Source: Mesorhizobium huakuii (GTDB lineage: Bacteria; Pseudomonadota; Alphaproteobacteria; Rhizobiales; Rhizobiaceae). Taken from it: a stretch of 64,000 nucleotides of DNA. The notes below the pieces were generated by a model, which saw only the letters and a list, made by a program, of their open reading frames with translations, was not told where the DNA came from and did no database searches. Positions 15,326-24,091 of this stretch are shown here, piece by piece (the first letter of the stretch is position 1; each line of letters begins with the position of its first letter). Position numbers and translations under genes: made by a program. Where the stretch lies: NCBI RefSeq assembly GCF_030160235.1, contig NZ_BSNY01000030.1, positions 186,001 through 250,000 of the forward strand. The letters run 5' to 3'.

Positions 15326-16476
15326 TGGCGCTGCATTTTGAACGATCGGAATTTGACGCGCGGCGCGACCGGCTGATGATCGAGATGGCCGAGAAGAAAC
15401 TCGACGCCATCCTGCTGTTCGCGCAGGAAAGCATGTACTGGCTGACCGGCTACGATACGTTCGGCTTCTGCTTCTTCCAGTGCCTGGTGGTGAAGGCCGA
15501 CGGCTCGATGGTGCTTTTGACGCGATCGGCCGACCTGCGCCAGGCGCGGCATACCTCGATCATCGACAACATCGTGCTTTGGACCGACCGCAACGGCGCC
15601 AACCCGGCGGTCGACCTGCGCAATCTGCTCAACGACCTCAACCTCCTCGGCGCCCGCATCGGGGTCGAATACGACACCCATGGCCTGACCGCCTATAATG
15701 GCCGACGGCTGGACGAGCAGTTGCAGACCTTCGGACAGATCGCCGATGCGTCCGGCATTGTCGGCCGGCTGCGCCTGTTCAAGAGCCCGGCCGAGATCGC
15801 CAAGGCCGAGAAGGCCGCCAATCTCTCCGACGACGCGCTCGACGCGGCACTGCCGCTGATCAAGCAGGGCGGCGACGAGGCGCTGATTCTGGCCGCCATG
15901 CAGGGCGCGGTCTTCGCCGGCGGCGGCGACTATCCGGCCAACGAGTTCATCATCGGTTCGGGTGTCGATGCTCTGCTGTGCCGCTACAAGGCCGGCCGCC
16001 GCAAGCTCACCAAGAACGACCAGCTGACGCTCGAATGGGCCGGTGTCTTCCATCACTACCACGCGCCGATGATGCGCACCGTGCTGACTGGCAAGGTGTC
16101 GAAGCGCCATCAGGAACTGTTCGACGCCGCGCGCGCCGCCCTTCTCGCCGTCGAAAAGGCGATGACGCCGGGCAACACGTTCGGCGACGTCTTCGACGCC
16201 CACGCCCGCACCATGGAGGCGCATGGCCTGACCAAGCACCGGCTGAACGCCTGCGGCTACTCCGTCGGCGCCCGCTTCACGCCGTCCTGGATGGACATGC
16301 CGATGTTCTACCAGGGCAATCCGGAGCCGATCGCGCCGCACATGACGCTGTTCGCCCACATGATCATCATGGATTCCGAGACCGAGACGGCAATGACGCT
16401 TGGCCGCACCTACCTGACCACCGAATCCCAGCCGAAGCCGCTTTCCCGCCATGATCTCGACTTGATCGTACAGTGA
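15325..16476 (+). CDS. M24-fold protein lacking metal ligands (creatinase/DoeA-like)
   Basis: 383 residues with an N-terminal creatinase-like domain (about 1-150) and a pita-bread C-terminal domain. Metal-dependent M24 peptidases carry two Asp where this protein has EWAG (237-240) and HHYHAPMMRT (243-252); later it has ACGYSVGARF and LFAHMIIMDSE rather than the canonical His and Glu ligands. The metal site therefore seems lost, as in creatinase and ectoine hydrolase DoeA, which cleave C-N bonds without metal. Labelling it Xaa-Pro aminopeptidase would probably be wrong. The substrate is unknown. Translationally coupled to pgeF. Confidence 0.85.
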   Translation: MALHFERSEFDARRDRLMIEMAEKKLDAILLFAQESMYWLTGYDTFGFCFFQCLVVKADGSMVLLTRSADLRQARHTSIIDNIVLWTDRNGANPAVDLRNLLNDLNLLGARIGVEYDTHGLTAYNGRRLDEQLQTFGQIADASGIVGRLRLFKSPAEIAKAEKAANLSDDALDAALPLIKQGGDEALILAAMQGAVFAGGGDYPANEFIIGSGVDALLCRYKAGRRKLTKNDQLTLEWAGVFHHYHAPMMRTVLTGKVSKRHQELFDAARAALLAVEKAMTPGNTFGDVFDAHARTMEAHGLTKHRLNACGYSVGARFTPSWMDMPMFYQGNPEPIAPHMTLFAHMIIMDSETETAMTLGRTYLTTESQPKPLSRHDLDLIVQ

Positions 16477-16519
16477 ATCCATAATGGGAGGCGTTCTTCG
16501 CCAAGGAGTTAGAAGGCAA

Positions 16520-17143
16520 ATGAGACGATCGCATGTGACGACCGTGTCATTGCTTGTGGCATTGACTCTGGCTGCCTGCACCAACGCAAAGGACGTTCTC
16601 GAACCTTCCGCCATCACCCCGCCGGCGACTTCGGGGCCGGTAGCGCCGGGCAGCACGGCGGCCACGGTTCCCACCCCATCGACAGCTGCGCCCGCGACCA
16701 CTACGGCGGGGGCGTCCGCCACCACCACGCCGCTCACCCCGGCCCAAAGCGCTGCCATCCTGTCGAAGACCCGGCTGCAGATCGCGCCGATCGTCGGCGC
16801 TTCGGTCGAGGCCGCGACCCCGCTGACGGCGGAACTGCAGACGCGCGCCAGGCAGCGCGGCATCACGCTTGCCGGCAGCGCCGACCAGACCGCGACTCAT
16901 GTGCTGAAGGGCTATTTCTCGGCGATTTCGGAGGGCAAGGACACCACCGTCATCTATGTCTGGGACGTCTACGACCCCTCAGGCAACCGCCTGCACCGCA
17001 TCAACGGCCAGATGAAGGCGCCTTCGGCCAATTCCGGCGCAGGCGCCGACAGCTGGAAGGGGGTCTCGCCGGCCACCATGCAGGCGATCGCCGACCAGAC
17101 CATCGACCAGTTCGCGGCATTTCTTGGCGGCAAGGCTGGCTAG
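16520..17143 (+). CDS. Lipoprotein of unknown function
   Basis: 207 residues. Start at MRRSHVT after AAGGAG and AGAAGG. Signal peptide with lipobox LAAC (Cys20), then a Thr/Pro/Ala-rich linker (about 25-80), and a C-terminal globular domain: GITLAGSADQTATHVLKGYFSAISEGKDTTVIYVWDVYDPSGNRLHRINGQ. The domain resembles periplasmic beta-sandwich modules seen in rhizobial lipoproteins, but I do not recognise a named family. It is 43 nt downstream of the M24 gene, perhaps the last gene of the lgt operon. Confidence 0.8.
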   Translation: MRRSHVTTVSLLVALTLAACTNAKDVLEPSAITPPATSGPVAPGSTAATVPTPSTAAPATTTAGASATTTPLTPAQSAAILSKTRLQIAPIVGASVEAATPLTAELQTRARQRGITLAGSADQTATHVLKGYFSAISEGKDTTVIYVWDVYDPSGNRLHRINGQMKAPSANSGAGADSWKGVSPATMQAIADQTIDQFAAFLGGKAG

Positions 17144-17311
17144 CAAGGCATGCTTGAGTGTTGCCTCTCGGCGATGGCACGAACCTTTCTTCAGCTTAGC
17201 CGGCGGATTCCCGATCTCGGCGCTTGCAATACCAGCGCGGGCCGCTAAAAGCCCGATTAAAAGGTGCGGGAGAGTCTGTCAGGCCTTCCCATCCCCCACC
17301 AGGAACGGTGC

Positions 17312-18247
17312 ATGAAACTCTTCGCGGGCAATTCCAACAGGGTGCTGGCCGAAGCGGTCGCCCGCTATCTCAACATCCCGCTGGGCAAGGCCAGCGTCAG
17401 GCGCTTCGCCGACCAGGAAATCTTCGTCGAGATCCAGGAAAACGTGCGCGGCGAGGATGTCTTCATCCTGCAGTCGACCTCGTTCCCGACCAACGATCAT
17501 TTGATGGAACTGCTCATCATGATCGACGCCTTCATGCGCTCCTCGGCCAAGCGCATCACGGCGGTGATTCCCTATTTCGGCTACGCCAGGCAGGATCGCC
17601 GCGCTTCCGGCCGCACGCCGATCTCGGCCAAGCTGGTCGCCAACATGATCACCCGCGCCGGGGTCGACCGCGTTCTGACGCTCGACCTGCATGCCGGCCA
17701 GATCCAGGGCTTCTTCGATATCCCGACCGACAATCTGTTCTCGGTGCCGGTGATGGCCCGCGACGTGAAGGCGAAATACAAGCAGCTCGGCAATGTCGTG
17801 GTGGTGTCGCCCGACATTGGCGGCGTGGTGCGGGCGCGTGCGCTGGCCAAGCGCTTCGATGCGCAGCTCGCCATCGTCGACAAGCGCCGTGAGCGCCCGG
17901 GCGAATCGGAAGTGATGAACATCATCGGCGCGGTCGCCGGCAAGGATTGCCTGCTGATCGACGACATCGTCGATTCCGGCGGCACGCTGTGCAACGCCGC
18001 CGATGCGCTTCTGGCCAACGGCGCCACCAGCGTCACCGCCTATATCACCCATGGCGTGCTGTCGGGTGGCGCCGTCGCCCGCATCAGCGGCTCGAAGCTG
18101 CAGGAACTGGTCATCACCGATTCCATCCAGCCGACGCAAGGCGTGCTCGACGCCCCCAACATCCGCGTCATCTCGATCGCCGACCTGATGGGCGAGGCGA
18201 TTTCGCGCACGGCGACCGAGGAATCGGTGTCGAGCCTGTTCGACTAA
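17312..18247 (+). CDS. prs: Ribose-phosphate pyrophosphokinase
   Basis: 311 residues, standard for class I PRPP synthetase. Motifs: [26 protein letters not shown], the ATP-binding [23 protein letters not shown] and the PRPP loop [25 protein letters not shown] precedes the ATG; the longer upstream frame has no support. It makes PRPP from ribose 5-phosphate and ATP for purine, pyrimidine, His and Trp synthesis and for Apt (29148-29693). Probably monocistronic. Confidence 0.96.
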   Translation: MKLFAGNSNRVLAEAVARYLNIPLGKASVRRFADQEIFVEIQENVRGEDVFILQSTSFPTNDHLMELLIMIDAFMRSSAKRITAVIPYFGYARQDRRASGRTPISAKLVANMITRAGVDRVLTLDLHAGQIQGFFDIPTDNLFSVPVMARDVKAKYKQLGNVVVVSPDIGGVVRARALAKRFDAQLAIVDKRRERPGESEVMNIIGAVAGKDCLLIDDIVDSGGTLCNAADALLANGATSVTAYITHGVLSGGAVARISGSKLQELVITDSIQPTQGVLDAPNIRVISIADLMGEAISRTATEESVSSLFD

Positions 18248-18386
18248 AACCTCTTTCAACGAAATGTCGGCAAGGCGCAGCGGGACGCCCTAGTATCGAC
18301 CGCTCGCCTGCCTTGTGCCGCCAGCAGAGGTTTCCTTACGCGCTTGCCATGGCATACTGCCCTTCCAAACAATGGAGGAGTAGCAC

Positions 18387-19364
18387 ATGCCAATCCGGCG
18401 AAGGACTTTGCTTGGGCTTGCCGTTTCCGTCGCGGCTCTCTTTTCGGCGCCGATAGCCTCTGCCGCCGATTTTCCCGACCGGACCATCACGATGGTTGTT
18501 CCCTTTTCCGCGGGCGGCTCAACGGACCTGGTCGCGCGCCTCGTCGCCAACAAGATGTCCGAGAGCCTCGGGCAGCAGATTGTCGTTGAAAATGTCGGCG
18601 GGGCCGGCGGCAGCATCGGCGCGGCCCAGGTCGCCCGGGCCGATCCGGACGGCTACACGATTTTGATGGGCACGGTCGCGACACACGCGCTCAACCCGCT
18701 CATCCTCAAGACCAAGCCCTACGATGCGGAGAAGGATTTTGCTCCGATATCGCTGCTTGTGCTGGTGCCGAACGTCCTGGTCGTGAACCCTCAATTTCCC
18801 GCCAAGGACGTCAAGGAACTGATCGACCTGTTGAAGAAGGACCCGGACAAATATGCCTACGCCTCGTCGGGCAACGGCACCCCGCTGCATCTCTCCGGCG
18901 AGCTTTTCAAGACGATGGCCGGCGTCAGCATGCAGCACATACCCTACAAGGGCGCCGGACCGGCCCTGAACGACGTCATCGCAAATCAGGTGCCGATGAT
19001 GTTCGACAACCTGCCGTCTTCATCGGGGCATATCAAGGGTGGGACGCTGCGAGCCTTGGGCGTCACCACCAAGCAGCGCGTTCCCTCCTTCCCCGACGTC
19101 CCGGCGATCGCCGAGACCATTCCCGGTTATGAAACCTACAGCTGGAACGCCCTGTTCGCGCCCGCGGGTACCCCGGCGGACGTGATCGAGGTTCTTCACA
19201 AGGCGGCAGCCAAGGCGTTGCAGGATCCCGACGTGATTGCGCGCATGGGCCAATTCAGCGCCTCTATCGTGGCCTCCACTCCGGAAGAGCTGGCAACCCA
19301 CGTGAAGGCTGAACTCGCCAAGTGGGAGCCGATCGTCAAGGCGAGCGGCGTTCAGATGGATTAG
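18387..19364 (+). CDS. Tripartite tricarboxylate transporter-type substrate-binding protein (Bug/TctC), orphan
   Basis: 325 residues; GGAGGAG before the ATG. Signal peptide about 1-27 (IASAADFPDR). Bug-family features: TITMVVPFSAGGSTDLVARL, GGAGGSIGAAQVARADPDGYTILMGT, the YASSGNGTPLHLSGELF loop and PYKGAGPALNDVIANQVPMMFD. Bug proteins bind organic acids in the periplasm. No TctA or TctB membrane partner is nearby, as is common for orphan Bug proteins, so it must share a transporter or act as a sensor. The ligand is unknown. Confidence 0.9.
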   Translation: MPIRRRTLLGLAVSVAALFSAPIASAADFPDRTITMVVPFSAGGSTDLVARLVANKMSESLGQQIVVENVGGAGGSIGAAQVARADPDGYTILMGTVATHALNPLILKTKPYDAEKDFAPISLLVLVPNVLVVNPQFPAKDVKELIDLLKKDPDKYAYASSGNGTPLHLSGELFKTMAGVSMQHIPYKGAGPALNDVIANQVPMMFDNLPSSSGHIKGGTLRALGVTTKQRVPSFPDVPAIAETIPGYETYSWNALFAPAGTPADVIEVLHKAAAKALQDPDVIARMGQFSASIVASTPEELATHVKAELAKWEPIVKASGVQMD

Positions 19365-19374
19365 ACCCACCGAT

Positions 19375-19414
19375 GCAATTCCAGGAATCGCTTTCGCGCT
19401 TTTCCTGGGATTGC
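19375..19414. repeat. Palindrome with GCAATTCCAGGAA arms
   Basis: GCAATTCCAGGAA (19375-19387) is complementary to 19402-19414 at 12 of 13 positions. It lies between the converging tctC and araC-type genes. Another GCAATTCC palindrome is at 43507-43526. A dispersed rhizobial element, possibly serving as a bidirectional terminator. Confidence 0.7.
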
Positions 19415-19415
19415 C

Positions 19416-20294
19416 TCACGGCGCCGGGGCCTCGAGGCGAGGCGTGGCTCGCCTTATGCCTTCGCCATTGTCTCGCGCGCCGCGCATATAGCCGCGCGGC
19501 GACGAGCCCAGCATGCGCTTGAACATGGTGATGAAGGCCGGCACGCTGTCATAGCCCAGGTCGAGCGCCACCCTCGTGATCGGCTCGCCATCGGCGAGCC
19601 GAGGCAACGCCGCGAACAGGCAAGCCTGCTGGCGCCATGTCGACAGCGACAGGCCGGTCTGACGCTGGAAGGCGCGGGTGAAGGAGCGCCGGCTCATGCC
19701 GGCGGCGTCAGCCCATTCGTCGATCGTCGCATGCGGCGAAGGTGCCGCGACAAAGCGGCGGCACAGCGCCGCCAGCCTGGGATCGGACGGGAACGGCAGG
19801 CCGAGCGGCCGTTCCGGCAAGGTCGGGATCTCATGCAGCAACAGCTTCATGATCAGCCCGCCGCGCCCTTCCAGCTCGCCGCCTTGCGGCAGTTTCTCCG
19901 ATTCCACGATCAGGCTGTGCATCAGCTCGGTGACGCCGACGACGCGCAAGCCCTCCGGCAGCCCCGGAATCGCGCCCGGCATGACATAGACCGAGCGCAT
20001 CGAGACATCGCCCAGCATCTCGACGGAATGCTCGATGCCGGCCGGGATCCACATCGCGTGGTCTGGCGGCACCATCCAGCGCCCGTGCCGCGTCGTCACC
20101 AGCACCACGCCGACCAGCGCGTGCAGCAACTGGCTGCGCCTGTGGCGGTGTTGCGGCACGTGGTAGCCGTCGGGATATTCGGTCGGCAACGCCACCGCCG
20201 GGCCGGCGACCTCCTCCAGCCATTGCCAGCGGCTCTGGTGCAGTTGGCCGAGATCGGCATTGCCGGCGCGGAAAATTTCCCTGCCATGCGGCAT
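19416..20294 (-). CDS. AraC-family transcriptional regulator with N-terminal cupin
   Basis: 292 residues from MPHGREIF; a GTG 13 codons upstream is an alternative and neither has a strong ribosome-binding site. The N-terminal cupin has HVPQHRHRRSQLLHALVGVVLV and VPPDHAMWIPAGIEHSVEM. The C-terminal AraC domain has two helix-turn-helix motifs: IDEWADAAGMSRRSFTRAFQRQTGLSLSTWRQQ and ITRVALDLGYDSVPAFITMFKRMLGSSPRGYMR. Divergent from the MFS exporter at 20446, which it probably controls. Confidence 0.9.
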   Translation of the reverse strand: MPHGREIFRAGNADLGQLHQSRWQWLEEVAGPAVALPTEYPDGYHVPQHRHRRSQLLHALVGVVLVTTRHGRWMVPPDHAMWIPAGIEHSVEMLGDVSMRSVYVMPGAIPGLPEGLRVVGVTELMHSLIVESEKLPQGGELEGRGGLIMKLLLHEIPTLPERPLGLPFPSDPRLAALCRRFVAAPSPHATIDEWADAAGMSRRSFTRAFQRQTGLSLSTWRQQACLFAALPRLADGEPITRVALDLGYDSVPAFITMFKRMLGSSPRGYMRGARDNGEGIRRATPRLEAPAP

Positions 20295-20445
20295 CTGGTA
20301 TGGCCCACTTGCGAAACTATTGGACCAAACCACGAAAGAAGTCGCGCGGCAAGCAGCTTATAAGGCAACCGTCCCTAAGGCGGCCGCGGGAGCGTCCGCC
20401 TGATTGCCCGCGGGCTTGCCCGCCAAAAAGACCACGGAGCCTGCC

Positions 20446-21687
20446 TTGACCGATACGACAGCCGCCAGCGTCGCGTCACCAGCGACCGCCAGTCACGCCT
20501 CAGCCCAGGCGACGGCCTTCACCGTCATCCTGGCGGTGAGCTTCTGCCATTGCATCAACGACATCATGCAGTCGCTGCTATCGGCCATTTACCCGCTTCT
20601 GAAACAGAATTATGGCCTCGATTTCTGGCAGATCGGCCTGCTGACCTTCACCTTCCAGGTGACGGCGTCCTTGCTGCAGCCGGTGATCGGCATGATCACC
20701 GACAAGCGGCCGATGCCCTATTCCCTGCCCTACGGCATGGCCTCGTCGCTGATCGGCCTGGTCGTGCTGGCCTATGCCGGACACTACTATCTGCTCTTGA
20801 TCGGCGCCTCGCTGATCGGCATCGGCTCGGCGATCTTCCATCCCGAATCCTCGCGCATCGCGCGCTTTGCCTCTGGCGGCCGTTTTGGCCTGGCGCAGTC
20901 GCTGTTCCAGGTCGGCGGCAATTTCGGCCAGTCAATGGGGCCGCTGCTGGCCGCCTTCATCGTCGTGCCGTTCGGCCAGACCAGCATCGCCTGGTTCGCC
21001 GTCGGATCGCTGATCGGCATCGTCGTCTTGTGGCAGGTCGGCGGCTGGTACAGCCGGCTCCGCGCCGCGCAAGGCACCCGCAAGGCGGCAAGCTTCGTCT
21101 CGCCCTTCCCGCGCCGCAAGGTCATGAGCGCGCTGGTCGTGCTGACCCTTCTGGTGCTGAGCAAGAACGCCTACATCGCCAGCCTCGCCAGCTACTACAC
21201 CTTCTACTCCATCCATAAATTCGGGGTGTCGGTGCAGATGAGCCAGGTGATGCTGTTCCTGTTCCTCGGCGCATCGGCGCTGGGCATCCTGCTCGGCGGC
21301 CCGTTCGGTGACCGCTACGGACAGAAGGCGATGATCTGGTTCTCGATTGTCGGCGTGCTGCCCTTCACGCTGGCGCTGCCCTACGCCAATTTGGAATGGA
21401 CGATGGTGCTGACCGTGCTGATCGGCCTCATCCTGTCATCGGCCTTCTCCAACATCGTCGTCTTCGCGCAGGAACTGGTGCCGGGTCGCGTCGGCATGAT
21501 CGCCGGCATCTTCTTCGGCTTCGCCTTCGGCATGGGCGGCATAGCGGCGGCCGTGCTCGGCGTCGTCGCCGACATCAAGGGCATCGATTTCGTCTTCCAG
21601 ATCTGCTCGTATCTGCCGTTCCTGGGACTGTTGACGGTGTTCCTGCCCAACATGAAGGAAGCCCGGAAGGCTCAGGCAACAGCCTAG
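20446..21687 (+). CDS. MFS exporter, fosmidomycin-resistance (Fsr) family
   Basis: 413 residues from the TTG with GGAG 6 nt upstream; another TTG 14 codons earlier is possible. About 12 membrane helices. Family markers: SFCHCINDIMQSLLSAIYPLLKQNYGLDFWQIGLLTFTFQ, PVIGMITDKRP, IGIGSAIFHPESSRIARFASGGRFGLAQSLFQVGGN and GGPFGDRYGQKAMIW. Fsr transporters export fosmidomycin and related compounds by proton antiport; the natural substrate here is unknown. Divergent from an AraC regulator, and ends at a bidirectional terminator. Confidence 0.92.
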   Translation: MTDTTAASVASPATASHASAQATAFTVILAVSFCHCINDIMQSLLSAIYPLLKQNYGLDFWQIGLLTFTFQVTASLLQPVIGMITDKRPMPYSLPYGMASSLIGLVVLAYAGHYYLLLIGASLIGIGSAIFHPESSRIARFASGGRFGLAQSLFQVGGNFGQSMGPLLAAFIVVPFGQTSIAWFAVGSLIGIVVLWQVGGWYSRLRAAQGTRKAASFVSPFPRRKVMSALVVLTLLVLSKNAYIASLASYYTFYSIHKFGVSVQMSQVMLFLFLGASALGILLGGPFGDRYGQKAMIWFSIVGVLPFTLALPYANLEWTMVLTVLIGLILSSAFSNIVVFAQELVPGRVGMIAGIFFGFAFGMGGIAAAVLGVVADIKGIDFVFQICSYLPFLGLLTVFLPNMKEARKAQATA

Positions 21688-21713
21688 CTTCGGCTGACCC
21701 TGAACGGATACGG

Positions 21714-21742
21714 AAAGGCACCCGCCATTGGCGGGTGCCTTT
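21714..21742. terminator. Bidirectional rho-independent terminator
   Basis: A perfect 13-bp inverted repeat (AAAGGCACCCGCC and its complement) around ATT, with A's on the left and a T6 run on the right. It lies between the converging MFS and hydrolase genes and can terminate both. Confidence 0.92.
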
Positions 21743-21755
21743 TTTCTTAGAGAAT

Positions 21756-22613
21756 TCAGGCCTTGAAGAAGGCCAGCAGGTCGGCGTTGATGACATCGGC
21801 GTGGGTTGTCGCCATGCCGTGCGGGAAACCCTTGTAGACCTTGAGCTCGCCCTTCTTGAGCAGCTTGATCGACAGCAGCGCCGAATCGGCGATCGGGACG
21901 ATCTGGTCGTCGTCGCCATGCATGACCAGCACCGGCACGTCGATCGCCTTCAGATCCTCGGTGAAGTCGGTTTCCGAGAATGCCTTGATGCAATCATAAT
22001 GCGCCTTGGTGCCGCCCATCATGCCCTGGCGCCACCAATTGTCGATGACCCCTTCCGAGACTGCCGCGCCCGGACGGTTGAAGCCATAGAACGGGCCTGC
22101 GGGGACATCCCGGTAAAGCTGGGCGCGGTTGGCTGCGACGCCGGAGCGAAAACCGTCGAAGACCTCGATCGGCAGGCCGCCGGGATTGGCGGCCGTCTTG
22201 AGCATGATCGGCGGCACGGCGCCGACCAGCACCGCCTTGGCGACGCGGCCGCCCGAGCCGTACTTGGCGACATAGCGCGCCACCTCGCCGCCGCCGGTCG
22301 AATGGCCGACATGGATGGCGTTCTTGAGATCGAGATGCGCGGCGAGTTCAGCGACATCGGCGGCGTAGGTGTCCATCTCGTTGCCGATATCCGTCTGCGT
22401 CGAGCGGCCGTGGCCGCGCCGGTCATGGGCGATGACGCGGTAGCCTTGTGCCAGGAAGAACAGCATCTGGGCGTCCCAGTCATCGCTGCTCAACGGCCAG
22501 CCATGATGGAAGACGATGGGCTGGCCGGTTCCCCAGTCCTTGTAGAAAATCTGCGTGCCGTCCTTGGTGGTGATCGTGCCGCTGCCGGAACCGGATTTCG
22601 TCTGCGAAGCCAT
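21756..22613 (-). CDS. Alpha/beta hydrolase, chloroperoxidase-like
   Basis: 285 residues; AGGAG 7 nt before the ATG. Catalytic triad: Ser105 in VGHSTGGGE, Asp235 in [10 protein letters not shown] and His265 in FPHGM. The oxyanion region [15 protein letters not shown] and HDRRGHGRS are characteristic of cofactor-free haloperoxidases/perhydrolases. The natural reaction is probably ester or lactone hydrolysis. Divergent from a MarR regulator across a region with three TCGCGA-centred palindromes, so its inducer may be the MarR ligand. Confidence 0.92.
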   Translation of the reverse strand: MASQTKSGSGSGTITTKDGTQIFYKDWGTGQPIVFHHGWPLSSDDWDAQMLFFLAQGYRVIAHDRRGHGRSTQTDIGNEMDTYAADVAELAAHLDLKNAIHVGHSTGGGEVARYVAKYGSGGRVAKAVLVGAVPPIMLKTAANPGGLPIEVFDGFRSGVAANRAQLYRDVPAGPFYGFNRPGAAVSEGVIDNWWRQGMMGGTKAHYDCIKAFSETDFTEDLKAIDVPVLVMHGDDDQIVPIADSALLSIKLLKKGELKVYKGFPHGMATTHADVINADLLAFFKA

Positions 22614-22631
22614 CTCAATCTCCTTTGATTG

Positions 22632-22712
22632 TTTTCGCGATAAACAATATCGCGATATCCATATGGCTAGCGCGACCTTGAGCCCTTGTCTACAAAAATA
22701 TGTATCGCGATA
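22632..22712. promoter_or_regulatory. Cluster of TATCGCGATA operators between hydrolase and marR
   Basis: ATATCGCGATAT (22647-22658) is a perfect 12-bp palindrome and TATCGCGATA (22703-22712) a perfect 10-bp one; TTTTCGCGATAAA (22632-22644) is a weaker third copy. An outer inverted repeat, AAATATGTA (22696-22704) and TACATATTT (22726-22734), brackets the third site. The two outer sites sit near the two divergent starts. These are the likely binding sites of the MarR protein at 22762. Confidence 0.7.
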
Positions 22713-22761
22713 TCATTTTTCGTGGTACATATTTCTTGATTAATCGGCAAAGGAATGTGTC

Positions 22762-23190
22762 GTGCCTCTCCCGTTGGACAATCAGCTCTGCTTCACGCTC
22801 TACGCCACCTCGATGGCGATCAACCGCACCTACAAGCCGATGCTGGACGAGATGGGGATCACCTATCCGCAATATCTCGTGCTCAACGCACTGGGTGAGG
22901 CCGACGGCATGTCGGTCGGCTCGATTGCGCACCGGCTCGCTTTGGAATCGAGCACCGTCACGCCGCTGGTGAAGCGCATGGAACACGCCGGGCTGGTCAC
23001 CCGCCAACGCAGCCACACCGACGAGCGCCAGGTCCAGGTCGACCTGACATCGGCCGGGCGCGCGCTGCTTACCCAGTGCAACTGCCTCAACGAGACCCTG
23101 ATCGAGCGCTCGGGCATGACGCTGGCCGAGCTCGATGCGTTGAACCGGCAGATCCAGGCGCTGCGGGATGCGCTGAGCGGAGATCGGTAG
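22762..23190 (+). CDS. MarR-family regulator
   Basis: 142 residues from GTG, with AAAGGA upstream. The fold is complete: LCFTLYATSMAINRTYKPMLDEMGITYPQYLVLNALGE, then GSIAHRLALESSTVTPLVKRMEHAGLVTRQRSHTDERQVQVDLT. Cys17 near the N-terminus (NQLCFTLYA) matches the position of the peroxide-sensing Cys in OhrR-type MarR proteins, so sensing organic hydroperoxides is plausible; the neighbour is a chloroperoxidase-like hydrolase rather than Ohr. Regulation of itself and the hydrolase through the TATCGCGATA sites is inferred. Confidence 0.9.
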   Translation: MPLPLDNQLCFTLYATSMAINRTYKPMLDEMGITYPQYLVLNALGEADGMSVGSIAHRLALESSTVTPLVKRMEHAGLVTRQRSHTDERQVQVDLTSAGRALLTQCNCLNETLIERSGMTLAELDALNRQIQALRDALSGDR

Positions 23191-23211
23191 CCGCGCGCCT
23201 CCCGCTCCGGC

Positions 23212-23240
23212 TTGCACCCTCGCCCGCCTTCCGCTATAGA
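23212..23240 (+). promoter_or_regulatory. Sigma70-like promoter for rplY-pth
   Basis: TTGCAC (23212-23217), a 17-nt spacer and TATAGA (23235-23240). The transcription start would be near 23248, giving a leader of about 180 nt before rplY. The strong consensus fits a ribosomal-protein gene. Confidence 0.65.
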
Positions 23241-23427
23241 GCCGCCACCCGCGTAGACACCCTTGGAGGCAACGCGGCGGAAGGCTGCCTTCCCTTGTGA
23301 TTCCGAACAAAGCTCCGTCTCAAGGCGGGCGCCCTCATTCGGACATCGAGGTCTGGCGGCTTTCGACGTTTACGGCTTGGGCAATTTGCTCTCCGAAAAC
23401 GCTCCATAACACGCGAAAGGAAAAGCC

Positions 23428-24069
23428 ATGAGCCACGATACTTACGAGCTCAAGGCCGAAGCGCGCGAACAGGTCGGTAAGGGGTCCGCCCGTGCAGTTC
23501 GCCGCAACGGTAAAGTGCCTGCAGTAATCTATGGTGACAAGCAGCCTCCCCTGGCTATCGCTCTCACCTACAAGGACATCTACTACAAGATCCATGGCGG
23601 CGGGTTCCTGACCACGATCGCCACGATCGATGTCGACGGCAAGAAGATCCAGGTCCTGCCGAAGGACTTCCAGCTCGACCCGGTCAAGGATTTCCCTGTC
23701 CATGTCGACTTCCTGCGCATCGGCAAGGACACCGAAGTCAATGTCGACGTGCCTGTCCACTTCATCAATGAGGACAAGTCGCCCGGCATCAAGCGCGGCG
23801 GCGTGCTCAACATCGTGCGTCACGAAGTCGAGTTCCACTGCCCGGCCAATGCGATCCCGGAATTCATCACCATCGATCTCACCGGCACCAACATCGGCGA
23901 CTCGATCCACATCTCGGCAGTCAAGCTGCCGGCCGGCGTCAAGCCGGTCATCTCCGATCGCGACTTCACCATTGCGACCATTGCCGGTTCGTCGGCGATG
24001 AAGCCGGAGACGGAAGAGACGGTTGAGGTGGCTGCACCTGAAGCGGCTCCTGCCGCCGAAGAGAAGTAA
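23428..24069 (+). CDS. rplY: 50S ribosomal protein L25/Ctc form
   Basis: 213 residues, the long Ctc form: N-terminal L25 domain (about 1-95, 5S rRNA binding; [23 protein letters not shown]) and a beta-rich C-terminal domain with [21 protein letters not shown] and [18 protein letters not shown], ending in a Glu/Ala-rich tail. AAAGGAAAAG precedes the ATG. It binds 5S rRNA in the large subunit. Only 22 nt separate it from pth, so they form an operon, a common pairing. Confidence 0.96.
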   Translation: MSHDTYELKAEAREQVGKGSARAVRRNGKVPAVIYGDKQPPLAIALTYKDIYYKIHGGGFLTTIATIDVDGKKIQVLPKDFQLDPVKDFPVHVDFLRIGKDTEVNVDVPVHFINEDKSPGIKRGGVLNIVRHEVEFHCPANAIPEFITIDLTGTNIGDSIHISAVKLPAGVKPVISDRDFTIATIAGSSAMKPETEETVEVAAPEAAPAAEEK

Positions 24070-24091
24070 CTCTTTCCGCCCGGAGCAGACG

